Program-made: the position numbers and the translations under genes
Part shown: positions 54,048 through 63,400 of the stretch, in pieces
How positions within the stretch are numbered: position 1 is the stretch's first letter
Layout of the letters: the number at the start of each line of letters is the position of its first letter
From: Geothrix sp. PMB-07
GTDB taxonomy: Bacteria > Acidobacteriota > Holophagae > Holophagales > Holophagaceae
Direction of reading: 5' to 3'
Length of the DNA: 64,000 nucleotides
NCBI RefSeq assembly: GCF_030758935.1
Contig: NZ_CP132333.1
Location: 3,782,992-3,846,991, forward strand
The notes under the pieces: generated by a model
Told to the model about the DNA's origin: nothing
What the model saw: only the letters and a program-made list of their open reading frames with translations
The model's database searches: none

Positions 54048-55082
54048 CTATCGGTAGGTCACCCCGCCCGTGCCCTTCACCAGGCGACCCAGCACCCAGG
54101 CGGGTTCTTCCGCGGCATGAAGCTCGGCGAGCACTTCGGCCAGGCGCTCGGCCTTCACCACCAGCACCATGCCCACACCCAGGTTGAGGGCCTGGCGGGC
54201 ATCCTCAAGGCTGAGGCCGCCCTTCTCCATGACGAATCGGAACAGGGCCGGAATCTGCCAGCTGGCGGTGTCGATCTCGGCATCCAGCGTCTCGGGCAGC
54301 ACGCGGGGGATGTTGTCGGTGAGGCCGCCACCGGTGATGTGCGCCATGGCCACCAGCTTGCCGGCCTTCACCAGGGGCATGACCTGGCTGAGGTAGCTCC
54401 GGTGAATGGCCAGCAGGGCCTCGCCCACGGTCTTGCCAGTGCCCGGCAGCGGATCGTTCACGTCCAGCTTCTCCAGCTCGAAGCAGACCTTGCGGGCCAG
54501 GGAGTAGCCGTTGGTGTGGAGGCCGCTGGAGGGCAGGCCGATGAGCACGTCGCCTTCGGCCATGGCCTCGAGCCGGGGCAGCAGGTCCGCCTCGTCCACC
54601 ACGCCCACGATGGTGCCGGCCACGTCCACCTCGCCTTCGGCATAGACGCCGGGCATCTCCGCCAGCTCACCGCCGATGAGCGCCGAGCCCGCATTCTTGC
54701 AGGCGGTGGCCATGCCCTTGACGATCTGCTCGATGACTTCGGGTTCCAGCTGCTGGGCCGCGATGTAGTCCAGGAAGAAGAGGGGCCGGGCCCCCTGCAC
54801 CAGGATGTCGTTGATGCAGTGGTTCACCAGATCCTGGCCCACGGTGTCCCAGATGCCGGCGCGCCGGGCCACCTTCATCTTGGTGCCCACACCATCCATG
54901 CTGCTGACGAGGATAGGCTTCGATTCGGGGAAGCGGGCATCGAACAGCCCGCCGAACAGGCCGATGTCGCTGCGGACGCCGGGGGTCTTGGTGGCCTTCA
55001 CGTGGGGCTTGATGCGGCGGAGCGCCTCGTCCTGGCGGTTGATATCCACACCGCTGGACGCGTAACTGACCTTCTCGCTCAT
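54048..55082 (-). CDS. purM: Phosphoribosylformylglycinamidine cyclo-ligase (AIR synthetase)
   Basis: Fifth step of purine synthesis, ATP-dependent ring closure to aminoimidazole ribotide. The 344-residue protein starts MSEKVSYASSGVDINRQDEALRRI. It carries GLFGGLFD, the glycine-rich SSMDGVGTKMKVA, HCINDILVQGARPLFFLDY, GGELAEMPGVY and GLPSSGLHTNGYSL, as well as HITGGGLTDNIPRVLP. ATG at 55082 follows GGAGGGG by about five bases; the longer frame is not homologous. No other pur gene is nearby. Confidence 0.97.
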   Translation of the reverse strand: MSEKVSYASSGVDINRQDEALRRIKPHVKATKTPGVRSDIGLFGGLFDARFPESKPILVSSMDGVGTKMKVARRAGIWDTVGQDLVNHCINDILVQGARPLFFLDYIAAQQLEPEVIEQIVKGMATACKNAGSALIGGELAEMPGVYAEGEVDVAGTIVGVVDEADLLPRLEAMAEGDVLIGLPSSGLHTNGYSLARKVCFELEKLDVNDPLPGTGKTVGEALLAIHRSYLSQVMPLVKAGKLVAMAHITGGGLTDNIPRVLPETLDAEIDTASWQIPALFRFVMEKGGLSLEDARQALNLGVGMVLVVKAERLAEVLAELHAAEEPAWVLGRLVKGTGGVTYR

Positions 55083-55172
55083 GGCCCCTCCCGAATCTTT
55101 CATGATCCCACAAGCTGATTTCCGCCCCCAGACCAAACCTCAGGCCGGAAAAGGCCTATCCTTGGAAGTGCC

Positions 55173-55847
55173 ATGGACGCCCTTTCCGTCAACCCCCTCG
55201 GTCCAGCCACAGTGAAGGCGGTTGGTGCCCTGCCTCCCCTTGCCATCACGGCTCCGGGAGCCTCTAACAGCCTGACGGTCCAGGACCTGGCTCAAAGCCT
55301 CTTCCGGCAGAGCCTCCAGGCAGCCACCAGCTTCCCCCTCACCGAACCAGCCGGTGGCCTCCTCAATTTGGCCCCGGAGGCCACTGCGGCCCTGTTGGCC
55401 TCCCTCAGCACTCCCCAGGTGGCCACCTCCTCCACGGCCTCCCTCAGTGCCACCACCTCTCCGGCCATCCTTCAACCCACGGCGGATGCGGGCTCCACGG
55501 CCCCATCCCCAAACCCCGCCGCATCCGCGGTGAGTGACCCCCTCCCCGCCCAGGATGCCTTCGCCACCAGTTCCAGCCCGGATTTTGCGATGGAGGCGGC
55601 TCTGCGCTTTGGATCCGGTGTGATCGGTTCCAGCCCCCAGGCCTCGGTGAGCCCAAGCCGGAGCATCGACCTGGTACGCGATGCGGCCGCCGTCACCCGC
55701 CCCGGGAGCGTGCAGCCCCATGCTGGAGGCCCAGGCCCTGAGAACTTCCTCCGCACACAGACGGACCTCAGCCGCATCCTTCGGGACTACCGGACGGCTC
55801 CCGAACCTGCCCAGATCCAACCCGAGGGCCTGGATCTGATGGCCTGA
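55173..55847 (+). CDS. Low-complexity Ala/Ser/Pro-rich protein, paralogue of the 56092 gene
   Basis: A 224-residue protein of unknown function, rich in Ala, Ser, Thr, Pro and Leu and almost without Cys, Trp or long hydrophobic runs. It has no signal peptide. Residues about 35-50 (LTVQDLAQSLFRQSLQAATS) look amphipathic. A motif LAPEATAALLASLS at about 66-79 recurs in the 56092 protein as LAPETTAALM. Both end with the same tail pattern (GLDLMA here, GLNLLA there). The ATG follows GGAAG by five bases. It is divergent from purM. Composition recalls exported or flagellar-secreted proteins such as FliK, but no family was recognised. Confidence 0.65.
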   Translation: MDALSVNPLGPATVKAVGALPPLAITAPGASNSLTVQDLAQSLFRQSLQAATSFPLTEPAGGLLNLAPEATAALLASLSTPQVATSSTASLSATTSPAILQPTADAGSTAPSPNPAASAVSDPLPAQDAFATSSSPDFAMEAALRFGSGVIGSSPQASVSPSRSIDLVRDAAAVTRPGSVQPHAGGPGPENFLRTQTDLSRILRDYRTAPEPAQIQPEGLDLMA

Positions 55848-55854
55848 GCACCCG

Positions 55855-55977
55855 TCAGCGAAGCAGGGCCCAGAGCAACGCGGCCCCAATGGCCACGATC
55901 CATATCTGCAGCACCCAACGGTCCACCCGCCGGGCAGGGGGCGCTGCAGATCGGGGATGGGACGGGACCTCGGTCAT
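55855..55977 (-). CDS. Possible 40-residue single-span membrane protein
   Basis: The short frame from ATG at 55977 encodes MTEVPSHPRSAAPPARRVDR followed by one hydrophobic helix (WVLQIWIVAIGAALLWALLR), with a GGAG about four bases upstream. The positive-inside layout is plausible for a small tail-anchored protein. It lies antisense between the two low-complexity genes. There is no homology evidence, so it may be spurious. Confidence 0.35.
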   Translation of the reverse strand: MTEVPSHPRSAAPPARRVDRWVLQIWIVAIGAALLWALLR

Positions 55978-56091
55978 GGGCGCTCCATGGCAAGAGAGGC
56001 CCGGGAACCACGAAGGGTTGAGGCCTTCATGGAAATGCCTCAACTTTCCAAACCGACTTGCCGATGCGATTGGATTGGGAAGGAGGCGCAC

Positions 56092-56568
56092 ATGAACGTG
56101 AACGGACTGGGCGCCCTCAGCGCCTACACCTACCAAAGCACCCTGAGCCAAACCGGCAGCGCCGATCTGGCACTCAGTCAGGCTTTGGCCGCCAGTCAGT
56201 CTCAGGTCAACGACTTGAGTTCCCTGTTCGCCAGCGCAGGCTCAGAAGATCCTTTGGCTGCCCTCATCGGCACCTCAGGCCTGAGCGGGATGAATGCCCT
56301 GTCCTATTCCACGGCTTCGTCCCCAGGCAAAGGCTCGGAGGCCCTCCAGGCGTTGCTGGGCTCCAGCGCCCCGACCAGCAGCCTTTCCTCGCTCTTCTCC
56401 AACTCGGATGGGCTGTCCGTTTCTGCAGCCATCCTGGCGCCGGAAACCACCGCGGCCCTGATGCGCTACACCTACGATCAGAGCCAGAACCATTCGGCTT
56501 CCCTGAGTCAGGCCCTGGAGTCGGGGCAGCAGACCCTGCTGGCCTCCGGGTTGAACCTGCTGGCCTAG
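56092..56568 (+). CDS. Low-complexity Ala/Ser/Leu-rich protein, paralogue of the 55173 gene
   Basis: A 158-residue protein of unknown function (MNVNGLGALSAYTYQSTLSQ). It is rich in Ser, Ala, Leu and Gln, lacks Cys and Trp and has no signal peptide. The N-terminal 40 residues (DLALSQALAASQSQVNDLSS) form a probable amphipathic helix. A block ILAPETTAALMRYTYDQSQNH is followed by a last helix ending GLNLLA. The shared LAPE-TAAL motif and tail link it to the 55173 gene. AGGAGG lies eight bases before the ATG, so expression is likely strong. A role as an exported structural or motility-linked protein is speculation. Confidence 0.7.
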   Translation: MNVNGLGALSAYTYQSTLSQTGSADLALSQALAASQSQVNDLSSLFASAGSEDPLAALIGTSGLSGMNALSYSTASSPGKGSEALQALLGSSAPTSSLSSLFSNSDGLSVSAAILAPETTAALMRYTYDQSQNHSASLSQALESGQQTLLASGLNLLA

Positions 56569-56641
56569 GAACGTGTCCAGGCCATCGGTTCCGCCTGCGT
56601 TTCGTGACCCGGGGGCTTGCGCGGCGTACACTGACACCCTC

Positions 56642-57205
56642 ATGGTCATGCCGCCTTTTCCCCCCATTGATCGCGCCGCCTCCGAGGCCGCGGTGCGCGA
56701 TCTGCTGCGAGGCCTGGGGCAGGATCCGACTTCCCCAGAGCTGAAAGACACGCCGACTCGTGTGGCCGAATTCTGGGCAGAGCGGCTGGCGGGCTATGCC
56801 ATTGACCTGTCGGCAGACCTGCAACCCCTCCCCGGCGATCTGGCGCCGGTGCCCATTATTCTGGAACGCATCCCTTTCGTGAGCACCTGCGAGCATCACC
56901 TGGCGCCCTTTGAGGGCCACGCCACCATCGGGTATCTGCCCGGGGCAGGTGGCACCGTGGGCCTCAGCAAGCTGGTGCGCGTGGTGCAGGCCTTTGCCTG
57001 GCGCCTGCAGGTGCAGGAGCGCATGGCCACCCAGATCGCCGAGGCGTTGCAATCGCACCTGCGGCCAGCGGCCTGGGGTGTCGATCTGGTGGCGATCCAC
57101 ACCTGCATGAGCCATCGGGGCGTGAAAACACCTGGCGTGCCCGTGCGCACCACCCTCATGGGCGGCGCCTGGGAGGCGCGTCCGCCCGCGGCCTTCCGGG
57201 TCTGA
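56642..57205 (+). CDS. folE: GTP cyclohydrolase I
   Basis: First enzyme of tetrahydrofolate (and related pterin) synthesis. The zinc and active-site motifs are present: PFVSTCEHHLAPFEGHATIGY with Cys and His, GLSKLVRVVQAFAWRLQVQERM, and HTCMSHRGVKTPG with the second Cys. From ATG at 56642 the protein has 187 residues, normal for the family. An upstream in-frame GTG would add 23 residues and a second ATG lies two codons further in. It is followed after six bases by the STAS-like gene, suggesting an operon. Confidence 0.94.
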   Translation: MVMPPFPPIDRAASEAAVRDLLRGLGQDPTSPELKDTPTRVAEFWAERLAGYAIDLSADLQPLPGDLAPVPIILERIPFVSTCEHHLAPFEGHATIGYLPGAGGTVGLSKLVRVVQAFAWRLQVQERMATQIAEALQSHLRPAAWGVDLVAIHTCMSHRGVKTPGVPVRTTLMGGAWEARPPAAFRV

Positions 57206-57211
57206 AGGGCC

Positions 57212-57583
57212 ATGTACACGGTCACCTCCAACCCCGAGCGGAACCGCCTCTATATCACCTTGGCGGGGCACCTTGAGGGCCCCGAGCGGCAGGCCGCGGC
57301 CAAAGCGCTGGTGGCGGAGGCCGCCAAGCTGAGCCAGGGCTTTGACGTGGTGACCGACATCTCCGCCCTGCACGCCACCAACGAAGAAGGCTTCAAGGAC
57401 CTGCTCCGGGTGAAGGCCACCCTCAAGCTGAAGGGCGTCGGCCACATCATCCGCGTGGTGAAAATCCCCCTCAGCCGCATTCAGTTCGAGCGCATCACCG
57501 CGCAGGCCGGCTACGAAGCGGAATATGTGAACAGCCTGGAAGAGGCCGACCGGCGGCTGGATGAATTGAAGGCCGGGGCCTGA
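57212..57583 (+). CDS. STAS-like small protein of unknown function
   Basis: A 123-residue soluble protein. Its predicted pattern resembles a SpoIIAA/STAS fold: a first strand pair (YTVTSNPERNRLYITLAGHL), a helix, a central strand FDVVTDISAL, a helix GFKDLLRVKATLKLKG, and a strand VGHIIRVVKIP. A final helix (SLEEADRRLDELKAG) follows. The conserved Ser of anti-sigma antagonists is not obvious at the usual place, so phospho-control is uncertain. It starts six bases after folE. Confidence 0.65.
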   Translation: MYTVTSNPERNRLYITLAGHLEGPERQAAAKALVAEAAKLSQGFDVVTDISALHATNEEGFKDLLRVKATLKLKGVGHIIRVVKIPLSRIQFERITAQAGYEAEYVNSLEEADRRLDELKAGA

Positions 57584-57635
57584 ACCGCAGCCGGTTGGCC
57601 ATGCCCTGTCCAATCAAGGCAGCTACCCTGGATCC

Positions 57636-57974
57636 ATGCCCCTTCCAACCTCTGAACTGAAACTCGGCTACGAGCTGTTCTCCAAGCTGCTGAACTGGGC
57701 GGCAGGCAAGCGGCAGTCGAAGCGATTGGAGGCGCTGAAATCCGCCGCCTTCCAGGAACTGCTGAAGGGTGACGGTGCGGATCTGGATCTGGTGGCCTCG
57801 GCCCTCAAGGAGATCCACAAGGCTGCGGATACTTCCGCCAAGGCCATCCGGCTGGAAAGCCTCTACGACAGCGCCACCCATCCCCCCGCCAAGGGCAAAA
57901 AGCCCGAGCGGCGGCGCAAACCCGCCAAGAAGGACACCGCCCCCAAGCGCCGACCCCTCCAAGTGGACGGGTGA
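57636..57974 (+). CDS. Helical protein with a Lys/Arg-rich tail, unknown function
   Basis: A 112-residue protein. Residues 1 to about 80 are predicted helical (ELFSKLLNWAAGKRQSKRLEALKSAAFQELLKG, then LDLVASALKEIHKAADTSAKAIRLESL). The last 30 residues are strongly basic (AKGKKPERRRKPAKKDTAPKRR), resembling nucleic-acid-binding tails. No family was recognised. It lies between the STAS-like gene and the MocR gene on the same strand. Confidence 0.6.
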   Translation: MPLPTSELKLGYELFSKLLNWAAGKRQSKRLEALKSAAFQELLKGDGADLDLVASALKEIHKAADTSAKAIRLESLYDSATHPPAKGKKPERRRKPAKKDTAPKRRPLQVDG

Positions 57975-58038
57975 TTTTTCGCCATCACTGGCCGTTTTCA
58001 CCCGCCCAGTTTGGACTAGGTTGGTGGGGGAGGCCAGG

Positions 58039-59505
58039 GTGCTGCTGGAACTCAAAAACGAAGGCCGACACCCGGCGGGGCGACAAATCGTCACCCAGAT
58101 CCAAGACCTCATTCAGGAAGGTCACCTGAATCCCGGCGAATGCCTGCCTTCCACCCGCCGCCTGGGCGAACAGCTGGGCCTCCACCGCTCCACCATCGCG
58201 AATGCCTATCAGGAGCTCTGGGCCCTGGGTTGGCTGGAACTGCGTCCGGGCACCCTGCCCCGGGTTCGGCGCCGAGGCGCCCTGAAGACGGCCGCCACGC
58301 CGCTCACCGGCCAATTCCCTTGGGCCGAGCGGATGGTGGTTCCGCCACCGGAGCCCATGCCCGTGCCCAACCCTGCCGAGACGCCCGTCTCCTTTAACAC
58401 CCTCGGCATGGATCCCCGCCTCATGCCCGTGGAGCCCCTGGCCCGTTCCCTGAAGGCCGTACTGCGCCGGGAAGGCGCCCAGTTGCTGGATTACGGCGAT
58501 CCCCAGGGCCTGCAGACCTTCCGCGAATGCCTGTCCCACCGGATGGCCCAGCATGGGATCACGGCCTCACCCGAAGAGATCCTGGTCACCCACGGGGCGC
58601 AGCAGGCCTTGGACCTGGCCCTGGCGGGGCTCACCCGGCCCGGAGATGCGATTCTGGTGGAATCCCCCACCTACAACCAGATGCTGAAGCTCCTGGCCCT
58701 GCGTCGGGTGCGGCCCCTGGCCATTCCCACCGGGGCGACGGGATTGGATCTGGCGGCACTCGAAGCCCTGATCCAGAAGGAAAAACCGGCCCTGCTCTAC
58801 ACCATGCCCAGCTTCCAGAACCCCACGGGACGGAGCCTCACCCAGGCCCAGCGCGAGGGCCTCCTGGCCCTGTGCGAGCAATACGCCCTGCCCATTCTGG
58901 AGGATGGCTTCGAGGAGGAGATGACCTACTTCGGGCGCCCGGTCCTCCCCCTGAAATCCATGGATCGAAGTGGGCTGGTGCTCTACTCCGGCACCTTCTC
59001 CAAGGTGCTCTTCCCTGGCCTGCGCGTGGGCTGGCTGGTGGGTTCCAGGGCTTGCGTCGAAACCCTCGCCACGGTTCGCCGGGCGGTGGACCTGGGCACC
59101 CCGCCTCTGCTGCAGGCGGCCCTGGAGGATTTCATTCGCAAAGGCCACTTCGACCAGCACCTCGCCCGCCTGCACCGCGCCTTCCGCCGGCGCATGACGG
59201 CCTGCCTGGCCGCCCTGCGCCGGGAACTGGATCCCGAACAGGTGCGTTGGGAGGCCCCCCTCGGGGGCTACCTCGTCTGGTTGAAGGTGGAGGGCCTTCC
59301 CACCTCCCTGGATTTGGAGGAGGCACTCCTGGCACACGGCATTCAGGTGCGCTCGGGGAACCGCTTCTTCATCGAAAGTCAGGAAGGCGGCCCCTACCTC
59401 CGGCTCTCCATTTCCAACCTCGACGAGACTGACATCGCCCGGGGCATCGCCCGTCTGGGCGCAGGCCTGCGGGCGCTGAAGGCCGCGCACGCCCTCACCC
59501 TCTAA
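58039..59505 (+). CDS. MocR/PdxR-type regulator: GntR domain fused to class I aminotransferase
   Basis: A 488-residue fusion. The N-terminal winged helix (GRQIVTQIQDLIQEGHLNPGECLPSTRRLGEQLGLHRSTIANAYQELW) is GntR-like. The rest is a fold-type I PLP domain with THGAQQALDLALAGLTRPGD, PSFQNPTGRSLTQAQR, a PLP-phenol Asp in ILEDGFEEEM and the Schiff-base lysine in SGTFSKVLFPGLRVGW. Such proteins use PLP or amino-acid ligands to control transcription, often of vitamin B6 or amino-acid genes. GTG at 58039 is preferred (GGAGG five bases upstream). TTG 58021 and GTG 58024 are alternatives. The target gene is not evident. Confidence 0.88.
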   Translation: MLLELKNEGRHPAGRQIVTQIQDLIQEGHLNPGECLPSTRRLGEQLGLHRSTIANAYQELWALGWLELRPGTLPRVRRRGALKTAATPLTGQFPWAERMVVPPPEPMPVPNPAETPVSFNTLGMDPRLMPVEPLARSLKAVLRREGAQLLDYGDPQGLQTFRECLSHRMAQHGITASPEEILVTHGAQQALDLALAGLTRPGDAILVESPTYNQMLKLLALRRVRPLAIPTGATGLDLAALEALIQKEKPALLYTMPSFQNPTGRSLTQAQREGLLALCEQYALPILEDGFEEEMTYFGRPVLPLKSMDRSGLVLYSGTFSKVLFPGLRVGWLVGSRACVETLATVRRAVDLGTPPLLQAALEDFIRKGHFDQHLARLHRAFRRRMTACLAALRRELDPEQVRWEAPLGGYLVWLKVEGLPTSLDLEEALLAHGIQVRSGNRFFIESQEGGPYLRLSISNLDETDIARGIARLGAGLRALKAAHALTL

Positions 59506-59560
59506 ATCCCTTCTATTCCAAAGCCCCACCCGCGCGGCCCCGGCCCCGCCAGGAGAAGTC

Positions 59561-60337
59561 ATGCCTTTCGTGAACGCTTATGCCGATGCCACCCGGGCCG
59601 CCGCCTACGCGGAACTGACCTTTCCGGGCACGTACCACTTGGCGTTTCGGGATCTGCCGCAGCTTCTCGGCAGGCCTTTCGCGGGAGCGCTGGTCCTCGA
59701 TTTCGGTTGCGGCGCGGGAAGGTCCACCCGTTTCCTGAAGGCCCTGGGTTTCGACACCGAAGGGGTGGATCTTTCTGAGGCCATGCTCCGTCAGGCTCGC
59801 CAGCGCGATCCCCAGGGCACCTACCTCCAGGTGCCGGACGGCGATCTCTCCCTGCTCGCCAGCGGGCGCTACGACCGCATCCTGTCGGCCTTCACCTTCG
59901 ACAACGTGCGCGTGGAAAGCAAGGCGCCCCTGTTCCGCCACCTGGCACGCTTGCTGAGGCCCGGCGGACGCCTGCTCAACCTGGTCAGTTCCGAAGAACT
60001 TTACCAACTGGAGTGGGCTTCCTTCAGCACCGCCCCCTTCCCGGCCAACCGCACCGCCCGCTCTGGCGACCCCGTGTTCACGGTCATGAAAGACGTGCCC
60101 GATGCGCGGCCCGTGGAGGACATCTGCTGCCCCGAAGCCGATTTCCTGAGCCTGTACCAGGCCGCGGGCCTGCGCCGCATCCAGGCCCATCGGCCCCTCG
60201 GCCACACATCCGAACCCTTCGAGTGGATCCACGAAACCACCGTCGCCCCCTGGCGCATCGACGTGCTGGAAGTGCTCCCGCCCAAGCCTCCGGCGGCCCT
60301 GGGCCGCCTGTTCGGCCTGTTCACCGGCGCCTGCTGA
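59561..60337 (+). CDS. Class I SAM-dependent methyltransferase
   Basis: A 258-residue methyltransferase with motif I VLDFGCGAGRSTRFLKALG, the acidic post-I residue in TEGVDLSEAMLRQAR, and motif II/III regions (ILSAFTFDNV, LARLLRPGGRLLNLVSSEE). It resembles UbiE/Methyltransf_11 small-molecule methyltransferases. The C-terminal part contains a His-rich stretch near the end of the core. The ATG follows AGGAG by about six bases, and the gene starts 55 bases after the MocR stop. The substrate is unknown. Confidence 0.85.
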   Translation: MPFVNAYADATRAAAYAELTFPGTYHLAFRDLPQLLGRPFAGALVLDFGCGAGRSTRFLKALGFDTEGVDLSEAMLRQARQRDPQGTYLQVPDGDLSLLASGRYDRILSAFTFDNVRVESKAPLFRHLARLLRPGGRLLNLVSSEELYQLEWASFSTAPFPANRTARSGDPVFTVMKDVPDARPVEDICCPEADFLSLYQAAGLRRIQAHRPLGHTSEPFEWIHETTVAPWRIDVLEVLPPKPPAALGRLFGLFTGAC

Positions 60338-60347
60338 CCTCCGACAA

Positions 60348-60377
60348 CGAAGGCCCCGGGGAATGCCGGGGCCTTCG
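60348..60377. terminator. Bidirectional hairpin between convergent genes
   Basis: CGAAGGCCCCGG (60348-60359) pairs perfectly with 60366-60377 around a GGAATG loop. It separates the methyltransferase from the convergent nuclease gene. Confidence 0.75.
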
Positions 60378-60400
60378 TGTCTGCGGGGTTCAGGACGGTG

Positions 60401-63400
60401 CTAGTAGCCCTGGATCTGGAAGTCATCCAGGTTGAAACGGGTGGTACCCCCAGCCGTCTTGCGGAACTCGAAACGGATGGGGCCTTGCACATTCAAGGTG
60501 AACACAGCCGGAGTCAAATCGATGGAGCTGCTGACCACGGGCGGACCGGCAAGAGTCCAGGTGCCGCCGGAGTTGGTGGAGTACCAGAGCTCCCAGGTGG
60601 AGTTGGCATCGGTGCCGAACTTCGCGTGGTTGACACTCACGGTCTGGGCGCCCTTGGGGTAGTCGAAGGCCATGGTCAAGATGCCGTTGCGCACCCGGAG
60701 GCTCTGCAGGCCAGTCTTGCGGTCCGTGGCGCTGGTGCCCACCAAGGCATCGTTGAGCGTCCAGACGCCGGAGGGGAAGGTCACATTGCCCGTGGCGTAA
60801 CCCGTCTTGGTGCCGGACTCGAAGCCCTCCGTCAGCGTGTTGGTGGCGGCGGGATCCACTTTGAAAAGGAAAGTTCGCGTGGCGGTGGAGCCATCACCGT
60901 CGGTGATGCGGACAGTGACGGTGGTGCTGCCGGTCTGTCCCGCAGCAGGCGTGAGCACCAGGGTGACGGCGCCGGAGGCGTTGGTCACCTGGATGCCCGT
61001 GGCGGGCAGCAGAATCGCATTGTCAGAAGCAGCAGACACCTGGAGGTCGCGAGCCAGCGTCCGATCATCCGCCACGATGAACGACACCGTCGCGGCCTGG
61101 CCTGTGGTGGTGGTCTGGTCCGGCAGCAGGGCGGGCGTCGTGGTGGGCGCTGCGTTGCTGGAGGCGGGCGGGATCACACGGATCACCCGGGTGATGCTGT
61201 TGCTGCTGCCCAGGCTATCGCTGGCGCTGAAAGACGCGCTGAAGGTGCCGGTGCTGGTGTAGAGGTGGGTGGTGTTGAGGCCGGTGCTTGAAGGCGTGGC
61301 ATCGCCGAAGGTCCAGGTGGTCGAGGCGATGGTGGTGGCGGCGTCCGCGCTCGAATTGGGCGTGGCCGCTCCCGCAAAGCTGAGCTCAGTCCCCAGGTCG
61401 ATGGTGGTGTCGTAGCTGGGCTGGATCATGTGGACGTTGGGGCCCACGGCTTGTTCGAAGGGGGGCCGCCAGCCGCGCGCGTCCACAGTGGCCTTCCAGG
61501 TGGGAATGTCCAGGCCGGGGGCCACGGTGGCCAGGTTCGGGAAGAAATCCAGGCCCGTGATCGATTCGAGGTGCGCCACGGAAGTGACGAAGCCCGTGAG
61601 GGTGGCCGTGCTGTTGGCCAGGCCCCAGGTGTTGGGCATGAGCATCGCCAGCACCTCGGGATGGCCCGGGGTGGTTTCATGGACGACGATCTTGTAGCAA
61701 GCCACAGGAATGGCGATGTTCAGGCCGGGGGTCACGCGGGAGTGCCACCAGGTCGGCGCCGATGGGAACACCGAGCCGGTGTAGACCCAGATGCGGCCCT
61801 TGAAGGAGGTCAGACCGTCGGTGTCGCCGCCCTGGGTGCCGCCGATGGCATCCTCCAGTTTCTGCCAGGTCTGCTGGTTGAACTGGGAGATCTGGGGCAC
61901 CAGGTTGCTCATGATGGTGGCGTCGTCGCCTGCCACGGGTGTGTAGCGGTACGACACGTCGGCCCGGGGCACCTGGTGGCCGCGGTCGTAGCTGTCCGGG
62001 TAGCTGGCGCCACCGGTGTAGATGCCCGTGTAGTCGTCCTTGCCCACCTGCGGCGCGGCGAGTCGCGGATCGGCTTTGTAGTCCGCCGTGGAATTCGCAT
62101 AGGGAAGGTGGACGGGGAAGTTCACGTAGGCCGTCCACACGGGGTTCTTCAGGCTTTCGTCATAGCCCAGACGGAAGGCGCCATTGGGGAAGTTCACCGC
62201 GTTGACGTGGAACGAAGGCAGCACGGTCAGGGGGCGGCTGGGCACCGGCACCGGATCACCCGCGTAGGTGGGGGAGGACACCGAGGCCACCGCGTTCACC
62301 GTGACGCTTTCGGTGCTGAGGTTGCCCTCGCTCACGGTGACGGAGTAGGCATCGGCGTTGGTGGCGAACTCTGTGGAAGCCACGGTGTAGGAGGCCGAGG
62401 TGGCGCCGTTCAGGATCGCGCCATCCTTCTTCCAGACGTAGGACAGGATGCCGCCATTGTTGGCTTTGGCGGAGACGGTGAAGGTCACCGGATCCGGCGG
62501 TAGCACGGTCTGGGTCTGGGGCTGCACCAGGATGGTGGGGGGGGTGTTCACCTTCAACAGCGCGGCCAGCGAGGTGCTCGAGACCGTCGTTCCATTCAAG
62601 GTGCTGGTCACCACGACATCGTAGGTGCCCGCGTCGGCACCCGCCGCACTGGCGAGGCCGAACGTGGCCTGGGTGGCACCGGGAATGGCCGCCAGGTCCT
62701 TGCGCCACTGGTAACTCAGAACCCCGCCCACGTCGGAGGTGGCGGCCACGCTGAAGGAGACAGGTGTGCCCTGATCCACCGTCTGGCTTTGGGGCTGAAG
62801 GGTGATCACCGGAGGCACGTTCACCCCCAGTGCAGCCGGTGCCGACTGGGTGGCGGTGAGCGTTCCGTTCAGTGTGTTGGTCACCAGGACGTCGTAGCTG
62901 CCAGCATCCGAGGCTTGCACGCTGGCGATGGCGTAGCTGCTGCCCGTGGCACCGGCCAGAGGGGCGCCACCTTTGCGCCATTGGTAGCCCAAGGATCCGC
63001 CGGGTTGCACGCTGGCCTTCACACTGAAGGTGGCGGCACTGCCCTGCACCAGATTCAGGCTGGCGGGCTGAGTGCTGATCACAGGTGGCAGGTTCACCTG
63101 AAGCAGGGTCGACTTGGATGATGTCGAAGTGATTGTCCCGTTCAGGGTGTTGGTCACCACCACGTCGTAGAGCCCTGCATCCGTCGCCGTGACAGCGGGC
63201 AGGTTGAGGTTGGCGAGCGTTGCACCTGTCAGCGCAACGCCGCCCTTCCGCCACTGGTAGCTGAGCGTGCCCGAACCGCTGGCCGTTACCGACAGCGAGG
63301 CGGGAGCGCCCAGGACCACGGTCTGCCCTTGGGGCTGGGCCTGAATCTGGGGCGGCAGGTTCACCGTGAGCACCGCGGGCGCGCTGACCACGTGACCGGT

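Noticed and set aside
62256-63254. Repetitive DNA in the Ig-domain region as a possible CRISPR or tandem-repeat array
   Set aside because: The repeats are diverged protein domains of about 90 residues, with no short identical units or spacers.
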